From positions 1 through 56,978 of the forward strand of contig JAFLTR010000009.1 in NCBI GenBank assembly GCA_022509205.1: DNA of 56,978 nt. Direction: 5' to 3'. Every line of letters begins with the position of its first letter. The first letter of the stretch is position 1. Both the position numbers and the translations under genes were made by a program. The notes below the pieces were generated by a model. The model was not told the origin of the DNA. It did not search any database and saw only the letters and a list, made by a program, of their open reading frames with translations. This stretch comes from Muribaculaceae bacterium (GTDB taxonomy: Bacteria; Bacteroidota; Bacteroidia; Bacteroidales; Muribaculaceae). This document shows positions 1-9,527 of this stretch, piece by piece.

Positions 1-97
1 TGGTACAGATATTAATAGAATAAGAACTGATCTAATTCTCAAAAACTTTAATTTGAATTAGTTGCCGGGTTTATGGCATAATTATAAAAAATATTTT

Positions 98-105
98 TAA
101 ATTTG
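98..105 (+). promoter_or_regulatory. Candidate distal -7 box for glnN
   Basis: TAAATTTG is an exact match to the Bacteroidota -7 consensus TAnnTTTG. No TTTG -33 element lies 19-21 nt upstream, so the call rests on the -7 box alone. It would give a leader of about 245 nt. Confidence 0.35.
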
Positions 106-256
106 CAGAAATTTATTCCCACGCCCAAAAGAATGAATCAAGGCGGCAGCTCCTAAGTACCTGGCTGCATAACGGCAAAAAGCTACGGGAATCGAAATAA
201 ATCAGAAGATTATAAAGCAATAATAGCAAGAAGAGAAATATCGACAATACATATTA

Positions 257-264
257 TATATTTG
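257..264 (+). promoter_or_regulatory. Candidate proximal -7 box for glnN
   Basis: TATATTTG matches TAnnTTTG exactly. No clear -33 TTTG is present. The predicted leader would be about 85 nt. Two possible start sites would suit a nitrogen-regulated gene, but this is inference. Confidence 0.4.
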
Positions 265-358
265 GACTGACAAGAACATTTTGACCCCGATGATTGGAAA
301 CAATTAGAGAGATCGAAAATTTCAATACACAATCACAAACCGTTAAAGCTAACGTAAA

Positions 359-2542
359 ATGTCAACACTCAGATTCAAAGCAGTGGATGAAGCCATGAGG
401 CGCAAAGCTGTGCCTGTGGAAGTTCCGGCAGAACGTCCGGAAACCTTGTACGGTAAACAAGTATTTAACCGTCAAAAAATGTTTGAATATCTGCCAAAAG
501 AGACCTATGATGTCCTGGTAGATGCAATCGACAACAGAAAACCGTTGCCACGAGATTATGCCGACAGCGTGGCAGCAGGCATGAAAAAATGGGCTATCGA
601 CAATGGCGCCCGACATTACACTCACTGGTTCCAGCCTCTCACTGACGGAACTGCAGAAAAACACGATTCCTTTATAGAACATGACGGCAAAGGTGGAGTA
701 GTGGAAAAATTCACCGGCAAGATGCTCGTGCAGCAGGAACCGGACGCTTCCAGTTTCCCAAGCGGTGGAATTCGCAACACCTTCGAAGCCCGTGGCTATT
801 CAGCCTGGGACATTTCTTCTCCGGCTTTCCTCATAGGAGAAACCCTTTGTATTCCTACAGTATTTATTTCTTACACCGGGGAGAGCCTTGATTACAAGAC
901 TCCTCTTCTTCGTGCTTTAAACGCAGTGGATAAGGCAGCAACGAGAGTTGCACGTTTTTTCGATCCCGAAGTGAAGCACGTGAATGCTTATCTCGGATGG
1001 GAACAGGAATACTTTCTTGTAGATGAGGCCCTGTATTCGGCCCGACCCGATCTTGCATTAACGGGACGAACCCTTATGGGCCACGAAAGCGCCAAAAACC
1101 AGCAATTGGAAGATCATTATTTCGGGGCTATCCCATCAAGAGTGGAGGCTTTCATGCTGGATCTGGAACTTGAAGGGCACAAACTCGGCATACCTGTTAA
1201 GACAAGACATAATGAGGTGGCTCCCAATCAGTTTGAGCTTGCTCCCGTTTTTGAGGAGGCAAATCTTGCAAATGACCACAACCTCCTTATCATGTCGGTT
1301 ATGAAGGAAGTGGGACGCAAGCATAATTTCCGTGTGCTTCTTCATGAGAAACCCTTTGCAGGTATAAACGGCTCCGGAAAACATAACAACTGGAGTCTCG
1401 GCACAGATAAGGGAGTGCTTCTGTTCAGTCCCGGAAAGACCCAAAGAGCAAATCTTCAGTTTATCACTTTCGTGGCCAATGTGATGGCTGCCGTGCATAA
1501 ACACAACGCCTTGATAAAAGCCTCTATCTCATCTGCCACCAACGCCCATCGTCTCGGCGCAAATGAGGCTCCCCCGGCCATCATCTCAATCTTCCTGGGC
1601 AACCAATTGAGTGACTTGCTTCAAAATATTGTCGAGGGGAAAGTCAATCTCGAACTAAGCGACAAGGAGAGTGTCACAGTCGGAGTAAACCAGATTCCTG
1701 AAATCTTGATGGACAGCACCGACCGTAACCGAACCTCCCCGTTTGCCTTCGTAGGGAATAGGTTTGAGTTCAGGGCCATGGGTTCCTCCACAAATTGCGC
1801 GGCATCGATGCTTGCCCTCAATGCCGCTGTGGCCGACCAGCTGGATATCTTTGCGAATGCGGTAGAAAAACGGATGAAAGAAGGTGAAGAGCTTGACAAG
1901 GCTATCCTTGAAGAAGTGAAATCGTTGATTGTCAAATCCAAGGCTATCCATTTCGATGGCAACGGCTACTCCGAGGAATGGAAAGAGGAGGCGGAACGCA
2001 GAGGGCTTGATTGCGAAACCTCTGTTCCAAAGATTTTCGATGCTTACCTAAGTCCTGAATCTAAAGAGATGTTCAGCCGCACCGGGGTCTTATCCGACAT
2101 CGAATTGGAAGCCCGTAACGAGGTGAAATGGGAGATGTACACCAAGAAAATCCAGATTGAGGCCCGTGTGCTTGGTGACCTTGCGATAAATCACATACTT
2201 CCTGTGGCCAAACGCTACGAACTCACTTTGCTTGAATGTGTCAAGAAGACTCGGGAGCTATTCCCCGAAGATGAGGCAAAAGAGCTTACCAATGATGATA
2301 TGGAAGTGATCAAAAAGATAGTGGAGCATTCAAGGATGATCCGGAAGGAAGTATCGGAGATGGTGAATGACCGCCGTATCGCCAACAAGATTACCGACGA
2401 GAGGGAGAAAGCCATCGCTTACCATGACAAAGTTTTGCCACACATGGATTTGATCAGATATCATATCGACAAACTCGAGCTTATGGTCGACAATGAAATC
2501 TGGCCCCTTCCCAAATACCGCGAACTGCTCTTTATCCGATAA
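359..2542 (+). CDS. glnN: Glutamine synthetase type III
   Basis: This enzyme makes glutamine from glutamate, ammonia and ATP in the cytoplasm. At 727 residues the protein has the length typical of the large GSIII family rather than the roughly 450-470 residues of GSI/GSII. GSIII-like stretches include HWFQPLTDGTAEKHD near residue 90, the catalytic-core segment ending NEVAPNQFE near residue 290, and HEKPFAGINGSGKHNNWS near residue 335, which holds nucleotide and glutamate contacts. The ATG at 359 follows an A-rich leader without a Shine-Dalgarno, as is usual in this phylum. The gene is monocistronic and ends at a strong terminator shared with the convergent xylose operon. Ammonia from the urease encoded 23 kb away would be an obvious substrate source (inference). 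No frameshift or truncation is seen. Confidence 0.96.
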   Translation: MSTLRFKAVDEAMRRKAVPVEVPAERPETLYGKQVFNRQKMFEYLPKETYDVLVDAIDNRKPLPRDYADSVAAGMKKWAIDNGARHYTHWFQPLTDGTAEKHDSFIEHDGKGGVVEKFTGKMLVQQEPDASSFPSGGIRNTFEARGYSAWDISSPAFLIGETLCIPTVFISYTGESLDYKTPLLRALNAVDKAATRVARFFDPEVKHVNAYLGWEQEYFLVDEALYSARPDLALTGRTLMGHESAKNQQLEDHYFGAIPSRVEAFMLDLELEGHKLGIPVKTRHNEVAPNQFELAPVFEEANLANDHNLLIMSVMKEVGRKHNFRVLLHEKPFAGINGSGKHNNWSLGTDKGVLLFSPGKTQRANLQFITFVANVMAAVHKHNALIKASISSATNAHRLGANEAPPAIISIFLGNQLSDLLQNIVEGKVNLELSDKESVTVGVNQIPEILMDSTDRNRTSPFAFVGNRFEFRAMGSSTNCAASMLALNAAVADQLDIFANAVEKRMKEGEELDKAILEEVKSLIVKSKAIHFDGNGYSEEWKEEAERRGLDCETSVPKIFDAYLSPESKEMFSRTGVLSDIELEARNEVKWEMYTKKIQIEARVLGDLAINHILPVAKRYELTLLECVKKTRELFPEDEAKELTNDDMEVIKKIVEHSRMIRKEVSEMVNDRRIANKITDEREKAIAYHDKVLPHMDLIRYHIDKLELMVDNEIWPLPKYRELLFIR

Positions 2543-2566
2543 TCGTCAACTAAACCATATAACTTG

Positions 2567-2605
2567 AAAAAAAATAACGGGATCTCTGGATCCCGTTATT
2601 TTTTT
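2567..2605. terminator. Bidirectional intrinsic terminator between glnN and xylE
   Basis: A perfect stem with arms GGGATC and GATCCC around a TCTG loop extends outwards through AACG/CGTT and is flanked by an A-tract on the left and a T-tract on the right. It can therefore terminate transcription in both directions. It sits between two convergent stop codons (2542 and 2634). Confidence 0.92.
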
Positions 2606-2633
2606 ATTAACCGACACAAGATTCAACTGAATC

Positions 2634-4145
2634 TCAGACGCTGCCTTCGAGTTCGAGTTTCTTCGCCTTCTTGCTCTTGGAAGCCCACAAAGCAGACATC
2701 TGTTCGAGCGACTTTCCTTTGGTTTCAGGCACGAGAGCCGATACAAACCAAGCTGCCAGGATACAGATACCGCCGTAAAGGGCATATACGAAGAAATGTC
2801 CGAAACTTTCTCCCATATCGCCGAGGGTCATGTTGTACATCGGCACGAAAGAAGAAGACACGATAAAGTTGAATATCCATTGGAATGCAACAGCTATCGC
2901 CATCGCCCCGCTTCGTATCGTATTGGGGAATATTTCGGAAATCAAAACCCAGCAGATCGGACCCCATGAGAACATGAAGCTTGCCGAGTAAACCATAATA
3001 CTTACAACCGGAACCAACGGGGAAACTGCTATTACATTACTTACAGCAACACCGATTGCGCCGATTGCCATACCGAAGGAACCATAGATAAGCAAGGGTT
3101 TGCGGCCCCATTTCTCCACTGTGAAGATAGCAACAAGGGTGAACGCTATATTTACGATACCCATTATCACAGTCTGCACCATCGGATTGCCCATGCCCAT
3201 GGAATCAAAGATACGCGGAGCATAATAGAGCACGGCGTTGATACCTACTGCCTGTTGGAAAACGGAAAGCATAATACCGATGAAGATCACCAAAACGCCG
3301 AAAGAAAGCAGACTGCCTTTCTCCTCCTTGAGAGTGGCTTTCACATTCTCGAGAATCTCCCGACCTTTCAGCTTACCGTTGATCTTCTCAAGCACTGAAA
3401 GCGCTTTGTTGTCTTTACCTTTCAAGGCAAGATAACGGGGAGATTCCGGCACGAAGCAAACCATGAGCGTAAACACTGCAGCCACGAAAGCTTCGCTACC
3501 GAACATATATCTCCAGCCGGTCTGGATAGTCCATTGATCGGAAGCGGAGCTAACCTGATAGACGGTCTCTCCTATTTTCTCTATTATAGGGTTGGTGTGT
3601 TCGCCAAGAATCAGGAAGTTGACAAAATAAACCACCAATTGTCCGAAGATGATGGCAAACTGGTTCCATGACACCAGCTTACCGCGGATTTCAGCGGGAG
3701 AAACCTCGGCGATATACATCGGGCAGATTGCAGAAGCGAGACCTACGCCTACACCACCGATCACACGATAGATATTAAACACTATAAGGAGGCCGAAATG
3801 GGGCACACCTTTTTCATACACCATAAATTCGGGCCAGAACGAGCCAAGGGCGGAAAGCAGGAAGAGGACGCCGGCCACAAAAAGGCTCTTTTTTCTACCG
3901 ATACGGGCTGCGAAGATTCCCGAAAGGGCACTTCCGATAATACATCCTATCAGAGCGCTGGAAGATGTGAGGCCATGGATGATATCCGTGTAGACGAAAT
4001 CATGAGCTCCCAGGAAGAAGGCCTGAAGACCCTTTTCAGCCCCGGAGATCACAGCCGTGTCGTAGCCGAATAGCAAGCCGCCACACACCGCCACCAAAAC
4101 AATCATAAATAGGAACGTGCGGTTGCCTGTGTCTTTGTTTGTCAT
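2634..4145 (-). CDS. xylE: D-xylose:H+ symporter (MFS sugar porter)
   Basis: This inner-membrane sugar porter probably imports xylose with protons. The 503-residue protein shows sugar-porter hallmarks: GGLLFGYDTAVISGA in the first membrane segment, the GRKK loop after helix 2, PESPRYL in the central loop near residue 235, and PETKGKSLEQM after the last helix. About twelve hydrophobic segments are visible. It is the last gene of the xylA-tkt-xylB-xylE operon, starting 27 nt after xylB. Specificity for xylose rather than arabinose or glucose is inferred from the operon. Confidence 0.92.
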   Translation of the reverse strand: MTNKDTGNRTFLFMIVLVAVCGGLLFGYDTAVISGAEKGLQAFFLGAHDFVYTDIIHGLTSSSALIGCIIGSALSGIFAARIGRKKSLFVAGVLFLLSALGSFWPEFMVYEKGVPHFGLLIVFNIYRVIGGVGVGLASAICPMYIAEVSPAEIRGKLVSWNQFAIIFGQLVVYFVNFLILGEHTNPIIEKIGETVYQVSSASDQWTIQTGWRYMFGSEAFVAAVFTLMVCFVPESPRYLALKGKDNKALSVLEKINGKLKGREILENVKATLKEEKGSLLSFGVLVIFIGIMLSVFQQAVGINAVLYYAPRIFDSMGMGNPMVQTVIMGIVNIAFTLVAIFTVEKWGRKPLLIYGSFGMAIGAIGVAVSNVIAVSPLVPVVSIMVYSASFMFSWGPICWVLISEIFPNTIRSGAMAIAVAFQWIFNFIVSSSFVPMYNMTLGDMGESFGHFFVYALYGGICILAAWFVSALVPETKGKSLEQMSALWASKSKKAKKLELEGSV

Positions 4146-4172
4146 AGGTTAGGGATTTGTAAATTGTAATAT

Positions 4173-5666
4173 TTATAAGACTTTTTTCAAAATTTCTTTC
4201 CATCTGGAATAAGCGTCGGCATATTCCTGGGAGTGACTCCTGTCGGGTTCGATAACCGCTAATTTCTTTAACGATCCGAAGGCCTCATTATTGTCTTTAT
4301 AAAGCCCGCATCCCATGCCGGCTCCCTTGGCAGCGCCGGCAGCGCCGTCGGTCTCATAAAGCTCTATTGTGGCTCCGCTCGTTCCGGCAAGTGTGTTTCT
4401 GAAGATATCCGACAGGAACATATTGGCTTTTCCGGCATGGATCTTGTTGATTTCCATGCCCATACCTTTCATGATATCCATTCCGTAGCAGAAAGAGAAT
4501 ACGATGCCTTCCTGAGCGGCCCTCATCAGATGGGCCTTCCCGTGCTTATTGAAGTTTATACCATGGAAAGAGCAGTCGGTCTCCTTGTTCTGGAGCAGTC
4601 GTTCGGCACCGTTTCCGAAAGGTATGACGGTGACACCCTCGCTTCCTATTCCCACAGAAGCCATCATACGGTTCATATCTTCGTATGAAGCTCCCTCAGG
4701 AGCCACTGTGCGACGCATCCAGGCATTCATGATACCTGTGCCGTTGATACATGCAAGGATTCCAAGCCTTGTCACTTCCGGGGTGTAATTCACATGGGCG
4801 AAAGTATTCACACGGCTTTTAGGATCGTATTCCACTTTTCCCGACACACCATACACCACACCGCTCGTGCCGGCTGTAGAGGCAATCTCACCCGGATTGA
4901 ACACATTTAGCGACAAGGCGTTGTTGGGTTGGTCGCCGGCTCTATAAGAGATCGGCGTGCCTTTCTTTAGGCCCAGTTCCCGAGCCGCTGATTCCGACAC
5001 TTCCGATTGCACCGCAAAAGTCGGCACAAGGTCAGCAATCAACGATTCGTCGATTCCGAAATAGTCAAGAAGGAAAGTAGCGGGTTTCTTCTCCTTGAAA
5101 TCCCATAGCATCCCTTCGGAGAGTCCTTCGATAGTGGTGTTCACCTCTCCGCTCAGACGCATGGCGATATAATCGCCCGGAAGCATAAACTTATGTATCC
5201 GGGAATATATCTCCGGCTCATTCTCCTTTACCCAGGCAAGTTTGCAGGCTGTGAAATTTCCCGGGGAATTAAGAAGATGTGAAAGACATTTCTCCTCTCC
5301 AATCTCCTTGAATGCCTTTTCTCCGAATGGCACTGCACGCGAGTCACACCATATTATAGAGGGTCTGAGCACATTCAGATCCTTGTCGACACACACGAGA
5401 CCATGCATCTGATAGGAAATACCTATAGCCGCTATATCCTCTCCGGACGCACCGCTTTGTTTCATCACTGCTGCGAGGGCAAGTTTCATATTGTCCCACC
5501 ACATTCCCGGGTCCTGTTCGGCCCATCCGGCCTTATGGGCGATGATTGGGGCTTCTGTCTTGGGATAGAATTCGGAGGCAACACATTCCCCGGTCTCGGC
5601 ATTCACCAGTGATGCCTTCACTGAGGAGCTGCCAATGTCTAAACCTAATAGATATGAGTTTTTCAT
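4173..5666 (-). CDS. xylB: Xylulokinase
   Basis: The enzyme phosphorylates D-xylulose to xylulose-5-phosphate with ATP. It is a 497-residue FGGY-family sugar kinase, the usual length. The N-terminal phosphate-binding loop LGLDIGSSSVKASLV (residues 6-20) and the ISYQMHGLV segment near residue 87, which contains the MHG motif typical of xylulokinases, are visible. The C-terminal half has the GTSGVVYG-type nucleotide-binding loop near residue 265. It follows tkt by 17 nt and precedes xylE by 27 nt, which indicates one transcript. Confidence 0.94.
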   Translation of the reverse strand: MKNSYLLGLDIGSSSVKASLVNAETGECVASEFYPKTEAPIIAHKAGWAEQDPGMWWDNMKLALAAVMKQSGASGEDIAAIGISYQMHGLVCVDKDLNVLRPSIIWCDSRAVPFGEKAFKEIGEEKCLSHLLNSPGNFTACKLAWVKENEPEIYSRIHKFMLPGDYIAMRLSGEVNTTIEGLSEGMLWDFKEKKPATFLLDYFGIDESLIADLVPTFAVQSEVSESAARELGLKKGTPISYRAGDQPNNALSLNVFNPGEIASTAGTSGVVYGVSGKVEYDPKSRVNTFAHVNYTPEVTRLGILACINGTGIMNAWMRRTVAPEGASYEDMNRMMASVGIGSEGVTVIPFGNGAERLLQNKETDCSFHGINFNKHGKAHLMRAAQEGIVFSFCYGMDIMKGMGMEINKIHAGKANMFLSDIFRNTLAGTSGATIELYETDGAAGAAKGAGMGCGLYKDNNEAFGSLKKLAVIEPDRSHSQEYADAYSRWKEILKKVL

Positions 5667-5683
5667 AAGTTTTCCTGCGAAGA

Positions 5684-7717
5684 TTATTTCAAAAGGTCTT
5701 TCACTTGCTTCTCCACATTTTCAGCCGTAAAGCCGAGTTTTTCATCGAGCACTTTGTAAGGAGCGGAAAATCCGAAACTTTCGAGACCCCAGATCTTGCC
5801 GTCGTCTCTTACGAGCCCTTCGAGAGTCACGGGCAACCCGGCTGTGAGGCCGAATTTCTTCTTACCTTTGGGGAGCACTTCTTCCTGATATGCCTTATCC
5901 TGATTACGGAATAGGCCTTCAGAGGGCACACTGACCACCCTTACTTTAATTCCATCTTTTCTAAGCAGTTTGGCACCGGCCTCAAGAGTTGACACTTCCG
6001 AACCGGAAGCTATCAGGATCACGTCGAAATCGGGGTCGGAACCGGCCACGATATAAGCACCCTTGGCGGCTTTGGAATAATCATTGCCTTCGGGAAGCTT
6101 TTCGATATTCTGGCGCGACAGAATCAAGGCTGTAGGCGTCGACATATTCTCCATTGCGAGTTTCCAGCAGATGGTGGTTTCTTCCGCATCAGCCGGACGC
6201 AACACGAGCACTGAATTACGCCCATGATGGTTCAGAAGTTTCTCCATCAATCTGATCTGAGCTTCCTGTTCCACCGGCTCATGAGTCGGGCCATCCTCCC
6301 CAACCCGGAATGCATCATGGGTCCAGATAAATTTCACCGGCACTTCCATAAGGGCAGCCATTCTGACAGCCGGCTTCATATAGTCGGAGAACACGAAGAA
6401 AGTGCCGCAAGCCGTGATTATACCTCCATGTAGAGCCATACCTATGCAGCAGCAGGCCATTGTCAACTCGGAGACACCTGCCTGGAAGAACGCTCCGCTA
6501 AAATCGCCTCGCACAATATTGTGGGTCTTTTTCAGGAAACCGTCTGTCTTGTCGGAGTTGCTAAGGTCGGCCGAAGCCACAATCATGTTGGGCACTTGCT
6601 CGGCCAGCACGCTCAATACAGCTGCTCCGGCATTTCTTGTGGCATCGTTTTCTTTCTGAACAACCTTACTCCAGTCGATTGTAGGAGCAACATTGGAGAA
6701 CCATTCTTTCATCAACTTTGCCTTTTCCGGATTCTCGGTCGCCCATTCATTCTCGATCTTGTATCTTTCTGCTACAATTTTTTTGAGTTCCTCTTTCCGG
6801 CGAGTGTAAAGTTCTTTCACTTCTGAAAAAATCTGGAAAGGATTATCGGGGTCTACACCCAGATTTTCCATAGTCTTTCGGAAATTGTCGCCGCCAAGTG
6901 GTGCGCCATGAGTGGCACAGTTGCTTTCATAGCTTGAGCCGTCGGCCTTGCGGGCACCTTTACCCATCACACAGTTACCGATGATGAGACTTGGACGGTT
7001 TTTCTCCGCCTTTGCATTAATGATAGCGCGACGAATTTCCTCCACATCGTTGCCGTCTATAATCTGCACATACCATCCCCAGGCCTCATATTTCATGGCA
7101 GTGTTCTCGTTAGTCACCACCTCGGTGCGGGTGGAAAGCTGGATCTGGTTGGAATCATAAAACATTATAAGATTGTCGAGGCCGAGTGTTCCTGCGATTC
7201 TTCCGGCGCCCTGCGATATCTCTTCCTGCACACCGCCGTCGGAGATATAGGCATAGATTGTCTGGTTCATCACGGCATCGGCATATTTTCCTTCACCGGC
7301 GAGCCGTGTTTTCAAAAATTTTGCGGCTATAGCGGCTCCGACTGCGAAAGTGTGACCCTGTCCAAGCGGACCGCTGGTGTTCTCAATGCCTCTCTCCAGG
7401 TTCCTTTCAGGATGTCCGGGTGTGACGCTGCCCCACTGGCGTAGTTGCTTCAGGTCTTCCAATGAGAATTTGTCGATAAGGGCCAGTTGAGAATAAAGCA
7501 TCGGAGCCATGTGTCCCGGGTCAAGGAAGAAACGGTCTCTGCTTTCCCAATTCGGATTTTCAGGGTCGTAAACCAGGAACTCGCTATAAAGAGTGTTTAT
7601 GAAGTCGGCACCACCCATTGCACCGCCGGGATGGCCGCTCTTTGCCTTTTCCACCATAGCTGCCGCCAATATTCGGATATTGTCAGCTGCTTTATTCATT
7701 ACCTTGATGTCGTTCAT
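5684..7717 (-). CDS. tkt: Transketolase
   Basis: This thiamine-diphosphate enzyme transfers two-carbon units and channels xylulose-5-phosphate into the non-oxidative pentose phosphate pathway. The 677-residue protein has the full transketolase layout. HPGGAMGG lies near residue 29, GPLGQG near 116, and a ThDP-binding segment SDGGVQEE near 158 ends at a DSNQ, with S in place of the first G of the usual GDG. The pyrimidine-binding part lies near residues 365-400. A transketolase between xylA and xylB links xylose uptake to the central pathway, so this copy may be a xylose-induced isozyme (inference). A stable hairpin separates it from xylA. Confidence 0.94.
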   Translation of the reverse strand: MNDIKVMNKAADNIRILAAAMVEKAKSGHPGGAMGGADFINTLYSEFLVYDPENPNWESRDRFFLDPGHMAPMLYSQLALIDKFSLEDLKQLRQWGSVTPGHPERNLERGIENTSGPLGQGHTFAVGAAIAAKFLKTRLAGEGKYADAVMNQTIYAYISDGGVQEEISQGAGRIAGTLGLDNLIMFYDSNQIQLSTRTEVVTNENTAMKYEAWGWYVQIIDGNDVEEIRRAIINAKAEKNRPSLIIGNCVMGKGARKADGSSYESNCATHGAPLGGDNFRKTMENLGVDPDNPFQIFSEVKELYTRRKEELKKIVAERYKIENEWATENPEKAKLMKEWFSNVAPTIDWSKVVQKENDATRNAGAAVLSVLAEQVPNMIVASADLSNSDKTDGFLKKTHNIVRGDFSGAFFQAGVSELTMACCCIGMALHGGIITACGTFFVFSDYMKPAVRMAALMEVPVKFIWTHDAFRVGEDGPTHEPVEQEAQIRLMEKLLNHHGRNSVLVLRPADAEETTICWKLAMENMSTPTALILSRQNIEKLPEGNDYSKAAKGAYIVAGSDPDFDVILIASGSEVSTLEAGAKLLRKDGIKVRVVSVPSEGLFRNQDKAYQEEVLPKGKKKFGLTAGLPVTLEGLVRDDGKIWGLESFGFSAPYKVLDEKLGFTAENVEKQVKDLLK

Positions 7718-7744
7718 AGTATAAATTGGTTATTATGTTTGGCG

Positions 7745-7773
7745 CCCCTTCGCCGGAGCAACCGGCGGAGGGG
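7745..7773 (-). promoter_or_regulatory. Stable stem-loop between xylA and tkt
   Basis: A 12-bp stem pairs 7745-7756 with 7762-7773 (one T-G wobble) around a 5-nt AGCAA loop. On the transcribed minus strand no U-tract follows, so it is more likely an mRNA-stabilising or processing element protecting the xylA 3' end than a terminator. Confidence 0.6.
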
Positions 7774-7785
7774 AGAAATGTGGGA

Positions 7786-9102
7786 TTAAGCGTACATATT
7801 TACGATTGCCTCGTAGAGTTCCTGCTTGCCGGAAGTCTGTTTCGGTTCGCCGTTCTCCTTAGCGTATTTCACGAGGTCTTCAAGAGTAAGTTTACCCTCT
7901 TCGAATTCCTTGCCCTTGCCGGAGTCGTAGGAAGCGTAGCGTTCAGCCAGCATCTTCTTGTAGGGAGATTTCTCGAGCACGTCAGCGGCACTGAGAAGTG
8001 CACGTGCCATAGCGTCCATACCGGCGATGTGGGCAATGAAGATATCCTCGAGGTCTGTGGAGTTCCTGCGGGTCTTGGCGTCGAAGTTGGTACCGCCGTT
8101 TCCGAGACCTCCGTTACGGATCACCTGCATCATAGCCTGAGTGAGTTCATAGTTGTCGATCGGGAACTGGTCGGTGTCCCAGCCGTTCTGATAGTCTCCA
8201 CGGTTGGCATCGATACTGCCGAGCATATCGTTGTCGACTGCCACTGCGAGCTCATGTTCGAAAGTGTGGCCGGCAAGAGTTGCATGGTTCACCTCGATGT
8301 TCACCTTGAAATCTTTGTCAAGGTTGTGGGCTTTGAGGAATCCGATCACAGTTTCAGTGTCTACGTCATACTGATGCTTGGAAGGCTCCATAGGTTTGGG
8401 TTCGATGAGGAATGTGCCCTTGAATCCCTTAGCGCGTGCATAGTCGCGGGCCATCGTGAGGATTCTTGCGAGGTGTTCCTTCTCACGCTTCTGGTCGGTG
8501 TTCAGGAGGCTCATGTATCCTTCTCGGCCACCCCAGAACACGTAATTTTGGCCTCCCAATGCTATAGTGGCGTCGATAGCGTTCTTGAGCTGCACGGCAG
8601 CGCGGGCCACAACGTCGAAGTCAGGGTTGGTGGCAGCCCCGTTCATATAGCGGGCATTGCTGAAAACATTGGCTGTACCCCATAGGTTCTTGATGCCGGT
8701 TGCGGCCATCTTCTCCTTGAGATATTCCACAATCTCCTTCAGGTTTTTCTCATACTCCTCAATTGAGTTGCCCTCATCTACAAGGTCAACATCATGGAAG
8801 CAGAAATATTCGATACCCATTTTCTGCATGAATTCGAAACCGGCGTCAGCTTTATCCTTAGCTCTCTGCACAGGGTCAGTGGCACAGTTCCAGGGGAATT
8901 TCTTTGTGCCGCCGCCAAACTGGTCGCCACCCTCCGCACAAAGAGTGTGCCACCAGGCCATGGCAAACTTGAACCAGTCTTTCATCTTTTTACCGAGCAC
9001 CACTTTCTCGGCATCGTAGTAACGGTAAGCGAGAGGGTTATAGCTTGAGGTGCCCTCGAATTTGATTTTCCCTATCCCGGGAAAATATTCTTTTGTAGCC
9101 AT
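7786..9102 (-). CDS. xylA: Xylose isomerase
   Basis: The enzyme interconverts D-xylose and D-xylulose, the first step of this catabolic operon. I start at the ATG at 9102 (protein [11 protein letters not shown]..., 438 residues, the usual length of Bacteroides XylA). The frame is open 12 codons further, but the extra [12 protein letters not shown] does not look like the family. Visible signatures include [17 protein letters not shown] near residue 50, the metal-site segment [13 protein letters not shown] near 232, [13 protein letters not shown] near 270 and [16 protein letters not shown] near 296. It is first in the operon xylA-tkt-xylB-xylE. No dedicated regulator gene is adjacent in this window. 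Confidence 0.96.
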   Translation of the reverse strand: MATKEYFPGIGKIKFEGTSSYNPLAYRYYDAEKVVLGKKMKDWFKFAMAWWHTLCAEGGDQFGGGTKKFPWNCATDPVQRAKDKADAGFEFMQKMGIEYFCFHDVDLVDEGNSIEEYEKNLKEIVEYLKEKMAATGIKNLWGTANVFSNARYMNGAATNPDFDVVARAAVQLKNAIDATIALGGQNYVFWGGREGYMSLLNTDQKREKEHLARILTMARDYARAKGFKGTFLIEPKPMEPSKHQYDVDTETVIGFLKAHNLDKDFKVNIEVNHATLAGHTFEHELAVAVDNDMLGSIDANRGDYQNGWDTDQFPIDNYELTQAMMQVIRNGGLGNGGTNFDAKTRRNSTDLEDIFIAHIAGMDAMARALLSAADVLEKSPYKKMLAERYASYDSGKGKEFEEGKLTLEDLVKYAKENGEPKQTSGKQELYEAIVNMYA

Positions 9103-9440
9103 ATTAAAATAATTATGTTGTTTATTAAGTTTTATCAAACCATGATATCATAGATTCCCGCTTTCCACGTCTTGGGAGGTGAGAGATTGATAACCAAGCC
9201 AAAGTTAACAAAATTATCGCAAATCACCCAATGTTAGTTTTTTCTTCAGCCGTAACCCTCATTTACACCCTTAATCAACTTGTATCATTCCATACGAAAT
9301 CCGCACCCACAATTTTCACAAAATTATGCCAGGGATCCAAAAATTCGGAATTATTAATCCCATGATTATTACTTATCACTCAATCTTTGTCGGATTCTAT
9401 TAAAAAATGTTAAGATTGAATTTTAGAATAAATAAATTAT

Positions 9441-9448
9441 TAATTTTG
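9441..9448 (+). promoter_or_regulatory. Candidate -7 box of the fimbrillin operon
   Basis: TAATTTTG matches TAnnTTTG exactly. The nearest -33-like sequence is ATTG at 9415-9418 (22-nt spacing), so it is a weak partner. Transcription would begin near 9455 and give a leader of about 150 nt containing the 9497-9527 hairpin. Confidence 0.45.
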
Positions 9449-9496
9449 TGTGGGCTAAAGGGCTCAAATTATGTCAGAATCCAATTTTCAATTTGT

Positions 9497-9527
9497 CAAG
9501 GCAAACGATAATTGGCTTGCTTTTTTT
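9497..9527 (+). terminator. Candidate leader terminator/attenuator of the fimbrillin operon
   Basis: CAAG (9497-9500) pairs with CTTG (9516-9519); after a 1x1 mismatch CAA (9502-9504) pairs with TTG (9512-9514). The hairpin is followed by C and seven T. No plus-strand gene lies upstream, so it would end either a short leader RNA of about 70 nt or act as an attenuator of the operon. Confidence 0.4.

Larger units (their letters stand above)
1..358. other. Intergenic leader region upstream of glnN
   Basis: There is no complete gene here. A plus-strand frame is open from base 2 to a TAG at 59-61 (19 codons) and could be the tail of an upstream gene, but it is too short to identify. Two perfect TAnnTTTG boxes (98-105 and 257-264) are candidate promoter elements for glnN. 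A short ATG frame of seven codons near 133 (MNQGGSS then stop) and a GCAGC/GCTGC inverted repeat around 147-167 lie between them. They could be part of a structured leader, but I recognise no known riboswitch. Confidence 0.4.

Noticed and set aside
1-358. Glutamine-sensing riboswitch in the glnN leader
   Set aside because: No match to the glnA RNA motif is visible, and that class is known from cyanobacteria, not this phylum.
7726-8685. 319-residue plus-strand frame opposite xylA
   Set aside because: It is a shadow of the highly codon-biased xylA gene, without start signals or family likeness.
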